Made by a program: the position numbers and the translations under genes. Shown here piece after piece: positions 30,393-32,494 of a stretch of DNA of 32,494 bases (position 1 is its first letter; each line of letters begins with the position of its first letter). The notes under the pieces were generated by a model. That model had not been told where the DNA came from, made no database searches, and saw only the letters and a list, made by a program, of their open reading frames with translations. Origin of the DNA: Planctomycetota bacterium (GTDB lineage Bacteria > Planctomycetota > JAJSAM01 > JAJVHW01); NCBI GenBank assembly GCA_024277065.1, contig JAJRVY010000142.1, positions 1-32,494 of the forward strand, written 5' to 3'.

Positions 30393-31787
30393 GTGGAGCG
30401 CGCGATCACCGACGAGCCGCAGGCCGCCGCAGGCGCTGCGACGCCGGATCGAGGGACCGTGGCGCGTCGCGTCTACGTCGAGGCGTTCGGGTGTCAGATG
30501 AACGTCCTCGACGGTGAACTCGCCGTCTCGCGCCTCGCAGATCACGGCTGGGAGCGCACGCTCGACGCCGACGTCGCGGACCTCATCCTCTTCAACACCT
30601 GCTCGGTCCGCGACCAGAGCGAGAACCGTGTCTGGTCGCGGCTCGGGGCCCTGCGAGATCGCAAGGAGCGCGATCCAGGGCTGCTGATCGGCGTCATGGG
30701 GTGCATGGCGCAGCGCGAGGCCGAGACCATCCTGCGTCGCATGCCCCACGTGGATCTGGTCTGCGGCACGCGTCGCTTCCACGAGATGCACGCGTTGGTG
30801 GAGCGGGCCGAGTCCGAGGGCCAGGTGCTCGCCGTCGAGACGGGCGGCTTCGTGGACGTGGTGCGCGACGTCCGCATCCGCCCCGCGCGGCACCGTGCCT
30901 ACGTCGCCGTGATGCGCGGGTGCGATCACAGGTGCAGCTACTGCATCGTGCCGCGCACGCGTGGCACGCAGGTGGATCGCGCGCTGGCCGACGTCGTCGA
31001 GGAGGTCCGGCGACTGGCCGCCGACGGTGTTCGTGCGGTCACGTTCCTCGGCCAGAACATCAACACCTACGGGCGCTACCTGCCCGGTCGCCCGACGCTG
31101 GGCACGCTGATCCGCGAGGCCGATCGCATCGCCGGCATCGAGCGCATCCGCTTCCTGACCAGCAATCCGATGGACATCCGGGACGAACTCCTCGAGGCGC
31201 TGGCCGAGACGCCGTCCGCCGCCGGGTATCTGCACTTCCCGGCGCAGCACGGTCACGACGACGTGCTGCGGCGCATGTTCCGCGGCTACTCGCGGGAGCG
31301 CTACCTGCAGGTCTGCGCGAAGGCGCGCGAGTCGTGTCCAGGAATCGAGCTCGCGAGCGATCTCATCGTGGGCTTCCCGGGCGAGACCGCCGCCTAGTTC
31401 GCCGCGACGCGCTCCCTGATGGAGGCGGTGCAGTTCAAGCAGGTCTACGTGTTCAAGTACTCGCCGCGCCCCGGCACCGTGGCAGCGGAAACGTACGTGG
31501 ACGACGTCACCGACGCCGTGAAACGTGACCGCAAGAATGAACTGCTCGCGCTGCAGGACGAGATCTCCGCCCGTCGCAATCAGGAGTTCGTGGGACGTAC
31601 CGTGACCGTGCTCGTCGATGGTCCGTCGCCGCGCAACGCCGCGCGCCTCTGCGGCCGGGCCGAGGGGCAGCACATGGTGATCTTCGACGGCTCCGAGGAC
31701 CTCCGCGGGAGGTTCGTGGACGTCACCATCGAGCGCGCGACGGCCGCCGCTCTCTACGGCGCCGCGATCGTGGGCGACGCGTGGTGA
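30393..31787 (+). CDS. miaB: tRNA-2-methylthio-N6-dimethylallyladenosine synthase, interrupted by in-frame TAG
   Basis: MiaB is a radical-SAM methylthiotransferase that converts i6A37 to ms2i6A37 in tRNAs reading UNN codons. The N-terminal cluster ligands are C34, C70 and C104, in EAFGCQMN, FNTCSVR and GVMGCMAQ. The radical-SAM cluster is C177-x3-C181-x2-C184. Codon 335 (31395-31397) is TAG within GFPGETAA-stop-FAATRSLMEA, at a position normally Asp, Glu or Gln. The same frame then runs 129 more codons through FKYSPRPGT and a TRAM-like region to TGA 31785-31787, total 465 codons, normal length. If TAG stops translation, the product lacks the end of the catalytic domain and the TRAM domain. 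It starts with GTG 2 nt after the unknown gene. Confidence 0.92.
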
Positions 31788-31803
31788 CGGGGTGGCCCGC
31801 GAC

Positions 31804-32494
31804 GTGAACGACGACGGGCGCTGGACGCCGGCGATGCGCAGAGCGCTCGAACTGGCGCGCGGCGGCCGGTTTCGCGTCGAGCCCAATCCGCTCGTCGGCG
31901 CCGTCGTCCTCGACGCTGTGGGCCGGGTCGCCGGCGAGGGGTGGCACGATGCGTACGGCGGCGCTCACGCCGAGCCCGCGGCGCTCACCGCGGCGGGAGA
32001 CGCGGCGCGCGGCGGGACGCTCGTCGTGACCCTGGAGCCCTGCGCCCACAGCGCGAAGAAGACGCCGCCCTGCATCGACGCCGTACTCCTCTCGGGCGTG
32101 GCCCGTGTCGTGATCGGCGCGCCGGATCCGAACGAGTCCACAGTGGGGCGTGCCGCGGCACGGCTGCGGGAGGCGGGCATCGACGTCGTGTCGAACGTGG
32201 AGCGAGAGCCGTGCGAGCGTCTGATCGCTCGCTATGCGGCGCATCGTGGCACGGATCTGCCGTGGACGATCGCGAAGTGGGCGATGACCGCCGACGGCCG
32301 CACAGCCGATGCGGCGGGGGCCTCGCGCTGGATCTCGGGACCCGTCAGCCGCACTCTCGTGCACGAGATCCGGGGGCGCGTCGAGGCGGTCGTCGTCGGT
32401 CCCGGCACGGTGGCGGCCGACGACCCGCGTCTGACGGCCCGCGACGCCCCGCCGTCCGGGTTGCCCCCGGCGTGCCGCGTCGTCATCGACTCCC
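31804..32494 (+). CDS. ribD: riboflavin biosynthesis protein RibD (partial, right edge)
   Basis: RibD is a bifunctional pyrimidine deaminase and reductase of riboflavin synthesis. The deaminase zinc site is H55-A-E57, C80 in LEPCAH and C90 in TPPC, counting from GTG 31804. The common spacing PCxHxGxTPPC is here PCAHSAKKTPPC, one residue longer. The reductase domain begins near WTIAKWAMTADGRTADAAG and SRWISGPVS and is cut off by the window end. Alternative starts are GTG 31792 and ATG 31834; 31804 is chosen because GGGGTGG precedes it and it keeps the residues before the MRRALELA helix. It follows miaB by 16 nt. Confidence 0.92.
   Translation, partial: MNDDGRWTPAMRRALELARGGRFRVEPNPLVGAVVLDAVGRVAGEGWHDAYGGAHAEPAALTAAGDAARGGTLVVTLEPCAHSAKKTPPCIDAVLLSGVARVVIGAPDPNESTVGRAAARLREAGIDVVSNVEREPCERLIARYAAHRGTDLPWTIAKWAMTADGRTADAAGASRWISGPVSRTLVHEIRGRVEAVVVGPGTVAADDPRLTARDAPPSGLPPACRVVIDS

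Noticed and set aside
28925-31397. Genome-wide reassignment of UAG to an amino acid.
   Set aside because: TAG ends 20 of 39 genes at their normal family lengths, and read-through would extend many ribosomal proteins. Only two internal cases are seen.

Overview
This window is a contiguous core translation and transcription gene cluster from a GC-rich bacterium, with about 39 genes on the plus strand and none supported on the minus strand. It joins the rplJL-rpoBC, str, S10, spc and alpha operon segments, followed by an unrecognised gene, miaB and the start of ribD. The protein sequences look planctomycetal. RpoB contains [21 protein letters not shown]12 has the KCPFKRGVC form, RpoC has long stretches such as [20 protein letters not shown]14 is the zinc type, rpmD (L30) is absent and tuf is not next to fusA. 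The Planctomycetota assignment is a judgement from remembered family sequences, not a search. No class is claimed.

Layout. Positions 1-199 hold an acidic Ala/Glu tail of L10, followed by rplL, rpoB and rpoC. Positions 9159-10030 hold rpsL and rpsG. An 856-bp repeat- and hairpin-rich spacer without a convincing gene then precedes fusA (10887-12968). A 353-bp spacer with a possible terminator leads into the S10/spc/alpha run: rpsJ, rplC, rplD, rplW, rplB, rpsS, rplV, rpsC, rplP, rpmC, rpsQ, rplN, rplX, rplE, rpsN, rpsH, rplF, rplR, rpsE, rplO, secY, adk, map, infA, rpmJ, rpsM, rpsK, rpsD, rpoA, rplQ. Many of these genes overlap or lie within 30 bp, so translational coupling is likely. A terminator-like hairpin after rplQ separates this run from a gene of unknown function, miaB and ribD.

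The products supply ribosome assembly, RNA polymerase core, translation initiation and elongation (IF-1, EF-G), Sec export (SecY), N-terminal methionine removal (Map), AMP/ATP balance (Adk), tRNA modification (MiaB) and riboflavin synthesis (RibD).

The most unusual observations are two single in-frame TAG codons inside otherwise intact conserved genes. One is in rpoA, at the position of E. coli alpha E302. The other is in miaB, before its TRAM domain. TAG is also the commonest true stop here (20 of 39), so wholesale UAG reassignment is not a satisfying explanation. The second notable item is a 240-bp inverted-repeat, highly foldable element between rplR and rpsE, which could be a MITE flanked by CTAG or a structured leader RNA. 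Smaller items are 13-bp tandem repeats directly before rpoB, twin CATTG-loop hairpins in the fusA spacer, a three-helix leader before rpsD, and low-complexity tails on L10, L22, S17 and L15.
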